A stretch of 64,000 nt of DNA from Acidovorax sp. RAC01 (lineage in GTDB: Bacteria; Pseudomonadota; Gammaproteobacteria; Burkholderiales; Burkholderiaceae_C): NCBI RefSeq assembly GCF_001714725.1, contig NZ_CP016447.1, forward strand, positions 434,001 to 498,000, read 5' to 3'. Positions 42,376-50,629 of the stretch are shown here, piece after piece (the stretch's first letter is position 1; the number at the start of each line of letters is the position of its first letter). The translations under genes were made by a program, and so were the position numbers. Under the pieces are notes generated by a model, which saw only the letters and a list, made by a program, of their open reading frames with translations, had not been told where the DNA came from and did not search any database.

Positions 42376-42385
42376 ACCACGCACC

Positions 42386-43657
42386 ATGACCACACCCTCC
42401 ACCCCCACCGGCGCCCTGGCAGGCATCAAGGTCCTCGACCTTTCGCGCGTGCTGGCCGGCCCCTGGTGCACGCAGATGCTGGCCGACCTGGGCGCCGACG
42501 TGGTCAAGGTGGAGCGCCCCGGCCTGGGCGACGACACGCGCCAGTGGGGCCCGCCCTTCTTGAAGGATTCCGGAGGCAACGACACCACACAGGCCGCGTA
42601 CTTCACGGCCTGCAACCGCAACAAGCGCTCGGTGACCATCGACATGGCCACGACCGAGGGCCAGGCGCTGATCCGGCAGATGGCGCAAGAGGCGGACATC
42701 GTGGTGGAGAACTTCAAGGTGGGTGGCCTCAGGCAATACGGCCTGGACCATGAAAGCCTGCGCGCGCTCAACCCGCGCCTCATCTACTGCTCCGTCACCG
42801 GCTTCGGGCAAGACGGCCCGTACGCCGAACGCGCCGGTTACGACCTGATGGTGCAGGCCATGACGGGCCTGATGAGCATCACCGGCCAGGCCGACGGTCA
42901 GCCTGGCGGCGGCCCCATGCGCGTGGGCGTGGCGGTGATCGACCTGTTCACCGGCATCTACGCCAGCAACGCCATCCTGGCCGCGCTGCATGTGCGCGAC
43001 AACGCGGCCACCGGCACCGGCCAGGGCCAGCACATCGACATGGCACTGCTCGACGTAGGCATGGCCGTGCTGGCCAACCAGGCGGCGGGCTTCCTGGCCA
43101 CGGGCAAGGCGCCGGGCCGCATGGGCAACAGCCACCCCAGCCTGGCGCCCTACCAGGACTTCCCCACGCAGGACGGCAACATGCTGCTGGCCATCGGCAA
43201 CGACGGGCAGTTCCAGCGCTTTTGCGCGGCGGCCGAACAACCCCAGTGGGCTGCAGACCCGCGCTACGCCACCAACACCCTGCGTGTGCAAAACCGTACT
43301 GCGCTGATCCCCGCCATGGAGGCCGTCACGCGCACGCGCACCACGGCGGCCTGGATTGCGCTGCTGGAAGACAAGGCCGTGCCCTGCGGCCCCATCAACA
43401 CCATTGCCCAGGCGTTCGAGGACGACCAGGTCAAGGCCCGCGGCCTGACGGTGACGCTGCCGCGCTGGCAGGGCGGCCAGGCAGGCGACGGCGTGGCACA
43501 CATCACCGGCGTGGCCAGCCCGTTGCGCCTGTCGGCCACGCCGCCCGTGCTGCGCAATGCGCCGCCTGCGCTGGGGCAGCACACCGACGAGGTGCTGGCA
43601 GAGATGGGGCTGGATGCCGCGCGCATTGCAGCACTGCGCGCCAACAAGGTGTTGTAG
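42386..43657 (+). CDS. CaiB/BaiF CoA-transferase, probably glutarate CoA-transferase
   Basis: 423 residues of family III CoA-transferase: '[33 protein letters not shown]', '[11 protein letters not shown]', '[34 protein letters not shown]' and '[17 protein letters not shown]', whose aspartate (D223) is the likely catalytic residue. Next to gcdH the natural role is loading glutarate with CoA from succinyl-CoA, as human SUGCT does; this is inference from context. ATG 42386 follows the dispersed repeat with no strong ribosome binding site. Confidence 0.85.
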   Translation: MTTPSTPTGALAGIKVLDLSRVLAGPWCTQMLADLGADVVKVERPGLGDDTRQWGPPFLKDSGGNDTTQAAYFTACNRNKRSVTIDMATTEGQALIRQMAQEADIVVENFKVGGLRQYGLDHESLRALNPRLIYCSVTGFGQDGPYAERAGYDLMVQAMTGLMSITGQADGQPGGGPMRVGVAVIDLFTGIYASNAILAALHVRDNAATGTGQGQHIDMALLDVGMAVLANQAAGFLATGKAPGRMGNSHPSLAPYQDFPTQDGNMLLAIGNDGQFQRFCAAAEQPQWAADPRYATNTLRVQNRTALIPAMEAVTRTRTTAAWIALLEDKAVPCGPINTIAQAFEDDQVKARGLTVTLPRWQGGQAGDGVAHITGVASPLRLSATPPVLRNAPPALGQHTDEVLAEMGLDAARIAALRANKVL

Positions 43658-43804
43658 GGCGCAAGCGGGACGCAAGAGCGCGATTTCGCTGGCTGCAGTG
43701 CAGTGGCCGTGCGGCCGACACCCGTTCAGGGGAAACCTGTCGAAGCACAAGGTGCTCAGTGCCGCCACACCGGCTGGGCTGGTCCGAAGCGCCCAGAGGC
43801 TTGA

Positions 43805-43882
43805 ATATCAGCCTTTTCAAGCCAAATCGGGCTATAGCGCACGTTCTGATTGCCTACATTGCTATCTTTGTTATAGCTATAG
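43805..43882 (+). repeat. Dispersed 65-bp repeat, copy E
   Basis: CAGCCTTTTCAAGCCAAATC, GGGCTATAGCGC, TTGCTATCTTTGTTATAGCTAT. Partial match to the others, with the TATAGCGC and TAGCTAT anchors. It lies between the convergent CoA-transferase and ribH genes. Confidence 0.5.
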
Positions 43883-43893
43883 AGGAGTTGCGG

Positions 43894-44445
43894 CTACACC
43901 GCCTCGGCAGCCACCCCGGCCGGCTCGGCCTGCGCCGCCGCCTTGCCGACCGTAGGCGATGCCAGCTTGCGCAGATAGGCCATGGTCTGCAGGCAGGCCT
44001 GCGCCACCTCGGTGCCCTTCTTCACGAAATGCCCGCGGAAGAACTGCAGGTGGTCCTCATGGTCGTGGAAGTCGCGCGGCGTGAGCACGGCCGACATCAC
44101 CGGCACTTCGGTATCGAGCTGCACGCGCATCAGGCCGTCGATCACGGCGGTGGTCACGAACTCGTGGCGGTAGATGCCGCCGTTGACCACCAGCGCACAC
44201 GCCACGATGGCGTCGTAGCGGCCGCTGCGCGCCAGCTTGCGCGCCAGCAGCGGGATCTCGAACGCGCCCGGCACGTCAAACAGCGCCACCTGGGCCGGCG
44301 GCAGGCCGTTGCGGTCGAACTCGGCCAGCGCCGCATCGCGCGCCTGGTGGACGATGTCCTGGTGCCAGCTGGCACTGATGATGGCCACGCGGGCGCCGCG
44401 GTGCGCGGCAACCGGCGTCGGCTGGGAGAGGGAGAACTGATTCAT
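43894..44445 (-). CDS. ribH: 6,7-dimethyl-8-ribityllumazine synthase, RibH2 type
   Basis: Penultimate riboflavin enzyme: joins the pyrimidinedione and dihydroxybutanone phosphate. The 183 residues include 'RVAIISASWHQDIVHQARDAALAEFDRNG', 'LFDVPGAFEIPLLARKLARSGRYDAIVACALVVNGGIYRHEFVTTAVIDGLM' and 'VPVMSAVLTPRDFHDHEDHLQFF'. The 'H-E-F' segment and 'LTPRDFHDHEDH' are typical of RibH2 as in Brucella, longer than ordinary RibH (about 155). It is a stand-alone gene under an FMN riboswitch. ATG 44445. Confidence 0.9.
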   Translation of the reverse strand: MNQFSLSQPTPVAAHRGARVAIISASWHQDIVHQARDAALAEFDRNGLPPAQVALFDVPGAFEIPLLARKLARSGRYDAIVACALVVNGGIYRHEFVTTAVIDGLMRVQLDTEVPVMSAVLTPRDFHDHEDHLQFFRGHFVKKGTEVAQACLQTMAYLRKLASPTVGKAAAQAEPAGVAAEAV

Positions 44446-44571
44446 GGGTGCCTCAAAAAAGGGGTGGGCCAGAATCAGGGCGCGCGCGAACACGGCTGCC
44501 GCCGGGCGACGGCACAGCCGGCAGGCGCACGGGCGCCCGCCAGCCGGCCACCCACCAGGGCACCGGAGTTT

Positions 44572-44730
44572 TCGCGATCTCTTTCATCCGGACTGTGACC
44601 GTCGGCCCTGGCCTCTCACCAGGTCTGCTGACCCTGCCATGCCCAGCGGCACCGCAGGCGCTCGCGGGCTCCCGCAGACCTTTCGGCCCACGGATACCGC
44701 CGGTGGGGAATTCCGCCCCGCCCTGAGAAC
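44572..44730 (-). promoter_or_regulatory. FMN riboswitch (RFN element) in the ribH leader
   Basis: On the minus strand from 44730: CTCAGGGCGGGGCGGAATTC, CCCACCGGCGGTATCCGTG, later GAGCCCGCGAGCGCC, GGTCAGCAGACCTGGTGAGA and ACAGTCCGGATGAAAGAGA. These are the conserved RFN blocks in order. About 125 bases separate it from the ribH start, room for a terminator or a structure hiding the start. RFN control of ribH2 is known in Brucella. Confidence 0.93.
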
Positions 44731-44930
44731 GCTGCCGACAGGCCCTTGGCGCAAAAGCTGCGCCACGCCTGCCAACTCCGGAATTTTAGGTGGCGGCTTG
44801 CGCACAGGCAGTCACCAGCGCGATTGGCTTGCGAAAGCCAAGGCCGGGTGCGGTGCGGCGGCCGCCTGGGGCAAGGCTGAACAGCCCTCCCCTGGCGCGC
44901 CATGCATCCCGGGATTGGTTCTGTGCTGCC

Positions 44931-45410
44931 TCAGCGCGGGCGTTCGAAGTCGCCCTCAGCCCAGGCCGTGGCACTGGCGGTGGTCAGCCGGAAGGTGGGG
45001 GGTACCGGCACACGGGCCAGTTCTTCGCCCAGGTCGTCGGTGGCGCTCAGCGTGGCCGTGGCGCCCTCATCGTCGGGCACGATGCTCAGCGCCACCCGCA
45101 GGCGCCGGCCCTGTACGGTGACCGCCACGCTCTTGTTGAGCTGCGCATGCAACTGCTGTTCGTGGCGGCGCAGCACTTCGCTGGCGGTCTTCACCAGCGT
45201 GTTGAAGGCCGACACGTCGAGCGGCTTGGGGTTCTTCTTGTCGCGCCCCATGGTCCAGGGGCCCACCAGCGCCGGCTCGGCCTCGCCGTGAAGGGTCATC
45301 GATACCGCCCAGCCGTCGTCGTCTTCGTTCTTGATGACGCGCGCCGTCCAGCGCTCGTCGCTCCACAGGCGGGGTTCATGCACGGGCTGCAATGTGTCTG
45401 GGTCAGTCAT
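44931..45410 (-). CDS. Uncharacterised cytosolic protein
   Basis: 159 residues, no signal peptide or membrane segment. Begins 'MTDPDTLQPVHEPRLWSDERWTARVIKNEDDDGWAVSMTLHGEAEPALVGPWTMGRDKKNPKPLD', then a helix ('FNTLVKTASEVLRRHEQQLHAQLNKS') and beta strands ('VAVTVQGRRLRVALSIVPDDEG'). I do not recognise a family. Typical codon use and a normal ATG support it as a gene. Confidence 0.75.
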   Translation of the reverse strand: MTDPDTLQPVHEPRLWSDERWTARVIKNEDDDGWAVSMTLHGEAEPALVGPWTMGRDKKNPKPLDVSAFNTLVKTASEVLRRHEQQLHAQLNKSVAVTVQGRRLRVALSIVPDDEGATATLSATDDLGEELARVPVPPTFRLTTASATAWAEGDFERPR

Positions 45411-45653
45411 GGGCGCTCCGGTGCGGGAAAAAGGGCGAGAGCATAGGGCATGGCGCCCGCCCGGGCGACCGCCCCGTCCACGCGGGCATACCGGCCGCCC
45501 GCGGTACGCCGTGATCGAGAGCGCGGCCAGGGCCTGAAAGCCTGGCCCCTCAGTGCCATTCGGGTATTGCCTGAAAATTTAGCGTACCGTGCGGGTGGTT
45601 CTGAACCTAGAATTTGTAAAGAAGCGTTTTTTCAATCGCGCGAAGGACCCCTC

Positions 45654-46613
45654 ATGAAAGCAGTGCAGCAGGAAATCGACGAACGGACCAACCTCACCAG
45701 CACGAACAAGTTCGAGCTGCTGCTGTTTCGTCTTGGCACAGATCCCGCTCTCGGAAAGTCAGAGCTGTTCGGTATCAACGTTTTCAAGATCCGCGAAATC
45801 GTGGCCATGCCAAGCATCACACCGATCGCTGGTACGACGTCCCACTCGCTCGGGGTCGTCAATCTGCGCGGACAGGTGATTCCGGTGCTGGACCTTCCGG
45901 CCATCGTGGGCTGCAAGCCCGAGACGGGGCTCAACATCATGCTGGTGACCGAGTACGCGCGCACCACCCAGGCCTTTGCGGTGGAGTCCGTGGAAGACAT
46001 CGTCCGGCTCGACTGGAAGCAGGTGCTCTCGGCCGAAACCAGCGGCGCGGCGGGCAAGCTGGTGACCAGCATCGCCCGGCTCGATGGAAACACCGATGAG
46101 TCCCGCCTGGCCCAGGTGCTGGACGTCGAGGCCATCCTGCAGATGATCTCGCCCTCGGACGGCCATGAGGTCACTGAGGAAAAAGTGGGCGCCAAGCTCA
46201 AGCTCAAGCCGGGCACGATCATCCTCGCCGCAGACGACTCGTTTGTGGCCCGCTCGCTGATCGAGCAGGAACTCAAGGTGCTCAACGCTCCTTACGAAAT
46301 GGTCAAGTCGGGCAAGGAAGCGTGGGACCGCCTCAACGCCATCGCCAAGAGCGCTGAAGCCGAGGGCAAAACCGTGCTCGACCGCGTGGCCATGGTGCTG
46401 ACCGACCTGGAAATGCCCGAGATGGATGGCTTCACCCTGACCCGCAACATCAAGCAGGACGCGCGCTTCCATGGCCTGCCGGTGGTCATCCACTCGTCAC
46501 TGTCAGGCTCGGCCAACGAGGACCATGTGCGCAGCGTGGGCGCAGACGGCTACGTGGCGAAGTTTGTGGCCGAGGACCTGGCCGAAACCATCCGCCGCGT
46601 GCTGCCCAAGTAA
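45654..46613 (+). CDS. cheV: Chemotaxis coupling protein CheV
   Basis: Links chemoreceptors to CheA and adapts the signal by being phosphorylated. 319 residues: a CheW-like domain (about 15-165: 'FELLLFRLGTD', 'FGINVFKIREIVAMPSITPIAG', 'GVVNLRGQVIPVLDLP') and a receiver domain (about 185-319) with acidic pair 'AADDS', phospho-acceptor D251 in 'VLTDLEMPEMDG' and conserved K in 'YVAKFVAEDL'. AAGGA precedes ATG 45654. No other che gene is nearby. Confidence 0.95.
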   Translation: MKAVQQEIDERTNLTSTNKFELLLFRLGTDPALGKSELFGINVFKIREIVAMPSITPIAGTTSHSLGVVNLRGQVIPVLDLPAIVGCKPETGLNIMLVTEYARTTQAFAVESVEDIVRLDWKQVLSAETSGAAGKLVTSIARLDGNTDESRLAQVLDVEAILQMISPSDGHEVTEEKVGAKLKLKPGTIILAADDSFVARSLIEQELKVLNAPYEMVKSGKEAWDRLNAIAKSAEAEGKTVLDRVAMVLTDLEMPEMDGFTLTRNIKQDARFHGLPVVIHSSLSGSANEDHVRSVGADGYVAKFVAEDLAETIRRVLPK

Positions 46614-47054
46614 GCGGTCACTGCGGTCATCTGGCCCGGAACGCAGGGCGTTGTCCGGGTGTCGGCATACTTCCGTCAGGGAAACCGGCCCTCGGCAGGG
46701 CCCCTCTTGGTTCGGTTCGGTCAGGTTCGCGGCCAGCGGCAGGCAGCAACCACCGTCAAAAACTTTACACAGCCCGCCCCGCGCCCGGCGCCGGGTGCGC
46801 CCCGGGGTCCCGCAACCCCGGCGGCGCCCTGCACAACCGCGTGACGCGCATTCGCCAGCCATGGCGCTTGCACTCCAGCGCGACACGGTCCTGACTGCGT
46901 CATCGCAAGCCCGGTCAACCGGCAACCCGTCTCAAACGCTACATTGAGAGGGCAAGTCGGTCGCCGCACTCCGTCCGTTACGGAAACGGTGCCACTTTTC
47001 GGCAGCTTTACGATCGCGATGGAACGCATGCCCTGCAAACAGGTTCTGACCACC
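46614..47054. other. 441-base gap without a supported gene
   Basis: Very GC-rich up to about 46840, with stems such as GCGCCCGGC/GCCGGGTGCGC near 46785-46807, none followed by a T-run. The promoter of the next gene probably lies in the less GC-rich part after 46960. Confidence 0.4.
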
Positions 47055-47552
47055 ATGAAACACATCCTCATCCGCCTTGTCTCCGTCGCGGCACTGGGCG
47101 CGGCCGTTACCGGTTGTGCCACCGTCCCGGGAGACCCGTACTACCAGGCCCCGGGCTACACGGTGTACGAGCAGCCGGGCTACGTGTACGGGGGCAGCGC
47201 CGTCTACCGCGCACCTCCTGCACCCATCGTGTACCCCTACAGCGCGCCACCAGCACCGGTGTACTACGGTGGCCGGGACCGCTGGGAGAACGACCGGGAC
47301 CGGGACCGCCACTGGCGTGAACGGGAGCGCGACCGGGACCGCGAAGCACGCGAACGCGACCGCGAGCGCCGGGAGCAACAGGCCCGTGAAGCGGACCGCC
47401 GTGCACGCGAGCAGGCCGAGCGAGACCGCCGCGCCGCCGAATCACGCCGCCCCGACTACCAGCGCCCCGGGCAAATGGCCCCCGGCAGCTATGCGCCCCA
47501 CCCGCAGGACTGGCGCAGCCGGCAACAGACCAACAACCCCGACAAGCCCTGA
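47055..47552 (+). CDS. Small lipoprotein with tyrosine/proline and Arg-Asp-rich regions
   Basis: 165 residues. Signal 'HILIRLVSVAALGAAVTGC' with lipobox 'VTGC', then a Tyr/Pro/Gly-rich part ('GDPYYQAPGYTVYEQPGYVYGG', 'PYSAPPAPVYYGG') and from about residue 75 an extreme Arg/Asp/Glu repeat ('RDRWENDRDRDRHWRERERD'). The first half resembles YXWGXW-type and other small envelope lipoproteins; no function is assigned. The Arg-Asp tract is probably a charged rod. A gene for another exported protein follows 53 bases later. Confidence 0.75.
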   Translation: MKHILIRLVSVAALGAAVTGCATVPGDPYYQAPGYTVYEQPGYVYGGSAVYRAPPAPIVYPYSAPPAPVYYGGRDRWENDRDRDRHWRERERDRDREARERDRERREQQAREADRRAREQAERDRRAAESRRPDYQRPGQMAPGSYAPHPQDWRSRQQTNNPDKP

Positions 47553-47605
47553 CCAGCGCAAGGCACGCACTCAGGCCAGCCGCCAGCCACCGGGAAACCT
47601 GGGCC

Positions 47606-48250
47606 ATGCACAAACTCTTTTGCACCCTTACTGCTGCAGGCAGCCTCGCACTGGCGGCCACGGTGGTCCAAGCGCAGGTGGTGCGCTGCACCGACCCGGC
47701 CACCGGCAAGGTGACCTACACCGACGGCGCCTGTCAAAGCGGCGCGTCCGCGCGCGAGGTGGAAGCCCGCAAGAGCCCCGCCGACATCCAGCGCGAGCGG
47801 GCCGAGGCCGAGCAAGCGCTGGAGCGCAAGCAGCAAAGGCTGCAGGCAGAAGCCGCGGCGCAGGCCCAGGCGGCACGCAATGCGCCGGCACCCGCGCCTA
47901 CAGCCCAGCCACGACCCGACTACGCGCGGTCGCCAGAATGCGCACGCTCCCGGCGCAACCTCGACACGGCGATCAGCGCTGGCGACGCCGGCACTTACGA
48001 GCAGAACCAGCGTGTGGAGGCCGCCCAGCGGCAGGTGGACCTGGATTGCCTGGGGCCTGCCGCCTATGCCGAACTGGAAAAAACCCGCGCAATGCGGCCT
48101 GTGGTGGTGCCGCCCACCACCATCGTGCTGCCGCCCAGGCATCCACGCCCGGTACCCCCACCCGTGGTGGCGCCACCCACTCCCCCCAAGTTCACCCAGT
48201 GCAACGTGTTCCGTTGCTACGACAGCCAGGGCAACAGCCACCCGCGCTGA
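47606..48250 (+). CDS. DUF4124 domain periplasmic protein
   Basis: 214 residues with signal peptide ending 'VVQAQ', then the DUF4124 opening 'VVRCTDPATGKVTYTDGACQSG', a charged coiled coil ('RERAEAEQALERKQQRLQAEAAAQAQ'), 'PECARSRRNLDTAISAGDAG' and a proline-rich tail ending in a cysteine pair ('FTQCNVFRCYDSQG'). DUF4124 proteins are common in betaproteobacteria and of unknown role. Convergent with the epimerase gene. Confidence 0.82.
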   Translation: MHKLFCTLTAAGSLALAATVVQAQVVRCTDPATGKVTYTDGACQSGASAREVEARKSPADIQRERAEAEQALERKQQRLQAEAAAQAQAARNAPAPAPTAQPRPDYARSPECARSRRNLDTAISAGDAGTYEQNQRVEAAQRQVDLDCLGPAAYAELEKTRAMRPVVVPPTTIVLPPRHPRPVPPPVVAPPTPPKFTQCNVFRCYDSQGNSHPR

Positions 48251-48374
48251 GCATCCGGCCCGCGCAGTTCCACCCACGCGCGCTGCAACCGGGCTGTCCG
48301 GGGGCACCGGCTGGCACCTGCGGCCCCCTCGCAAAACCCGCGCAGTGTCTGCCGAGCAAGCCAGTGGCCGTAAC

Positions 48375-49325
48375 TCAAACGGCGGACTGCAGGCCCACTT
48401 CCACGTCGGGATAACGCAGCCGCACCCCCAGTTCCTTCAGCATGCGCCCGTTATCGAGCCGGCGCGATTCACTCATGAAGCTCAGCAGCATCAGCGACAG
48501 CTGCTCCTTCGCTGCACTGCGCGGCACGCGCGGCGGGCGGGGCAGCCCGTACAGATCCGCGGCCAGGTCGAAGTAGTCGCCCATCTTCATGTGCGTGGAA
48601 TCGCTGGCGTTGTAGACGCGCTGCGGGCGGCCACGCCACAGCGCAGCCATGCAGGCCCGGGCCAGATCGTCCGCGTGGATGTGGTTGGTGTAGACATCGT
48701 CTTCGCTCACCAGCACGGGCGTGCCACGACGCAGGCGGGCCTCGGGGGTGCCGCCTTCACGGTCGGGTGCATAAATGCCGGGAATGCGCAGCACGCTCGC
48801 CCGCACGCCAGCGCGGCCCAGGTGGCGCACCGCGCGCTCGGCATTCACGCGCCGCTGCGCGCGGGGCGTGGCCGGGGCCACGGCGCGCGTCTCGGCCACC
48901 AGTGCTCCCTGGCAGTCTCCGTACACACCGCTGGTGGACGCGTACACCAGCGATACCGGTGTGGTGCGCAGGCGCAGCGCGCGCGCCAGCGCCACGGTGC
49001 GCGGGTCGCGCCACCATGCGTCGCCGCCAGCGCCCTCGCCAGGGGGCGGTGCCAGGTGCAGCACGCGTGTGGCCACCCCGGCCAGCCGCCGGAGCGTAGC
49101 GGCGTTGTCCAGATCACCCACCAGCGGGCGCACGCCCAGCCCACGCAGGCTGGCCCTGCGGCCCGGGCTGGAGGTGAGGGCCATCACCTGCATGCGGCCG
49201 GCTCCCGGCCCGGCATGCAGATCGCGCGCTACGCGTTGACCTACATCACCACACCCCACGATCAACAGGCGTTCACGGCGAAAGCGCGCTGGCAGCGCGC
49301 CAAGAGGGCTTTGGTTTGAAGGCAA
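48375..49325 (-). CDS. NAD-dependent epimerase/dehydratase-like (SDR) protein, YeeZ type
   Basis: About 316 residues of an extended short-chain dehydrogenase. The dinucleotide loop is 'LLIVGCGDVGQRVARDL', followed by 'VYASTSGVYGDCQG' where the catalytic Tyr/Lys pattern is weak, 'VLRIPGIYAPDR' and 'VYTNHIHADDLARACMAAL'. Substrate unknown. The start is uncertain: TTG 49325 is my choice; an ATG at 49475 would overlap the divergent reductase gene. Confidence 0.75.
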   Translation of the reverse strand: MPSNQSPLGALPARFRRERLLIVGCGDVGQRVARDLHAGPGAGRMQVMALTSSPGRRASLRGLGVRPLVGDLDNAATLRRLAGVATRVLHLAPPPGEGAGGDAWWRDPRTVALARALRLRTTPVSLVYASTSGVYGDCQGALVAETRAVAPATPRAQRRVNAERAVRHLGRAGVRASVLRIPGIYAPDREGGTPEARLRRGTPVLVSEDDVYTNHIHADDLARACMAALWRGRPQRVYNASDSTHMKMGDYFDLAADLYGLPRPPRVPRSAAKEQLSLMLLSFMSESRRLDNGRMLKELGVRLRYPDVEVGLQSAV

Positions 49326-49435
49326 AATCGGATCCGTTTGCTTGACGCCCGGGCCACCTGTTGCACGCTGCACATGCAGCCGTGCTGGCGCCCGCGGCGG
49401 ATGAAAAAGATATACGTTCCGAGGATACCCACAAC

Positions 49436-50509
49436 ATGACCAGCCCAGACGCGGCTGCCGGCTCCGGCGCGGCATCGTTCCAGATCACCGTGCAGCCCAG
49501 CGGGCGCGCCTTCAGCACCCAGGCGGGCGAAACCATCCTGGCCAGCGCCATCCGCAGCGGCGTGGGCCTGCCCTACGGGTGCAAGGACGGCGCGTGTGGC
49601 TCGTGCAAGTGCAAGAAGCTCAGCGGCGCCGTGCACCACGGAGAACACCAGTCCAAGGCGCTCACGGCCGACGAGGAAGAAGCCGGATTCGTGCTGACCT
49701 GCTGCGCGCAGCCGCTGACCGATGTCGTGCTGGAGTCGCGCCAGGTCACCGACGAAAGCGCCTTCCCCATCAAGAAGATGCCCGTGCGCGTGGCAGCGCT
49801 GGAAAAGAAATCGCATGACGTGATGCAGGTGCGCCTGCAACTGCCTGCGGCCGACACCTTCCGCTACCACGCAGGGCAGTACATCGAGTTCATCCTGCGC
49901 GATGGCGCCCGCCGCGCGTACTCCATGGCCAACGCACCGCATACGCAAAGCGATGCGCCCGGAGTGGAGCTGCACGTCCGGCACATGCCGGGCGGCCGGT
50001 TCACCGATCATGTGTTCGGTGCGATGAAGGAAAAGGAGATCCTTCGGGTCGAGGGGCCGTTCGGCAGCTTCTTTCTGCGCGAGGACTCCACCAAGCCCAT
50101 CGTGCTGCTGGCATCGGGCACCGGCTTTGCCCCCATCAAGGCGCTCATCGAACACATGCAGTTCAAGGCCATCGCGCGCCCCACGGTGCTGTACTGGGGC
50201 GGGCGCCGCCCGGGCGATCTGTACATGCACGACTGGGTGCTGGCCCGCGCGGCAGACATGCCGAACCTGCGCTACGTGCCCGTGGTGTCGGATGCACTGC
50301 CCGAAGACGCCTGGACGGGTCGCACGGGCTTCGTGCACCAGGCTGTGCTCGATGATTTTGCAGACCTCTCGGGCCACCAGGTGTACGCCTGCGGTGCACC
50401 CATCGTGGTCGAGAGCGCCCGTGACGCCTACAGCGCACACCGCGGCCTGCCCCCTGACGAGTTTTTCGCAGACTCGTTCACGTCCGAAGCCGACAAGCAC
50501 GGCGGCTGA
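49436..50509 (+). CDS. 2Fe-2S ferredoxin / FAD reductase (CDP-6-deoxy-3,4-glucoseen reductase-like)
   Basis: Electron-transfer flavoprotein of 357 residues. Residues 14-105 are a plant-type ferredoxin with cluster cysteines C49, C54, C57 and C89; residues about 110-340 are a ferredoxin-NADP reductase module with FAD motif 'RAYSMANAP', 'GPFGSFFLRE' and NAD site 'LLASGTGFAPIKALIEHM', ending 'VYACGAPIVVESARDAY'. Domain order ferredoxin-FNR is that of AscD/RfbI-like and of oxygenase reductases; no oxygenase or sugar genes are nearby, so the partner is unknown. GAGGA before ATG 49436 supports the start. Confidence 0.88.
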   Translation: MTSPDAAAGSGAASFQITVQPSGRAFSTQAGETILASAIRSGVGLPYGCKDGACGSCKCKKLSGAVHHGEHQSKALTADEEEAGFVLTCCAQPLTDVVLESRQVTDESAFPIKKMPVRVAALEKKSHDVMQVRLQLPAADTFRYHAGQYIEFILRDGARRAYSMANAPHTQSDAPGVELHVRHMPGGRFTDHVFGAMKEKEILRVEGPFGSFFLREDSTKPIVLLASGTGFAPIKALIEHMQFKAIARPTVLYWGGRRPGDLYMHDWVLARAADMPNLRYVPVVSDALPEDAWTGRTGFVHQAVLDDFADLSGHQVYACGAPIVVESARDAYSAHRGLPPDEFFADSFTSEADKHGG

Positions 50510-50629
50510 CTGCCAGCCGGTTGCCGGACTGCACCGCCCCTGATTTGCCATGCGCAGCCTGTACTGTGTTGACCACGGCCCCGCACCGGGGCGGTGCACC
50601 CGTCTGGCGTGCCCCTGGCGCGCCCTGCA

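Noticed and set aside
44444..45121. Open frame on the plus strand across the FMN riboswitch
   Set aside because: It runs antisense to a clear riboswitch and has no protein-family resemblance.
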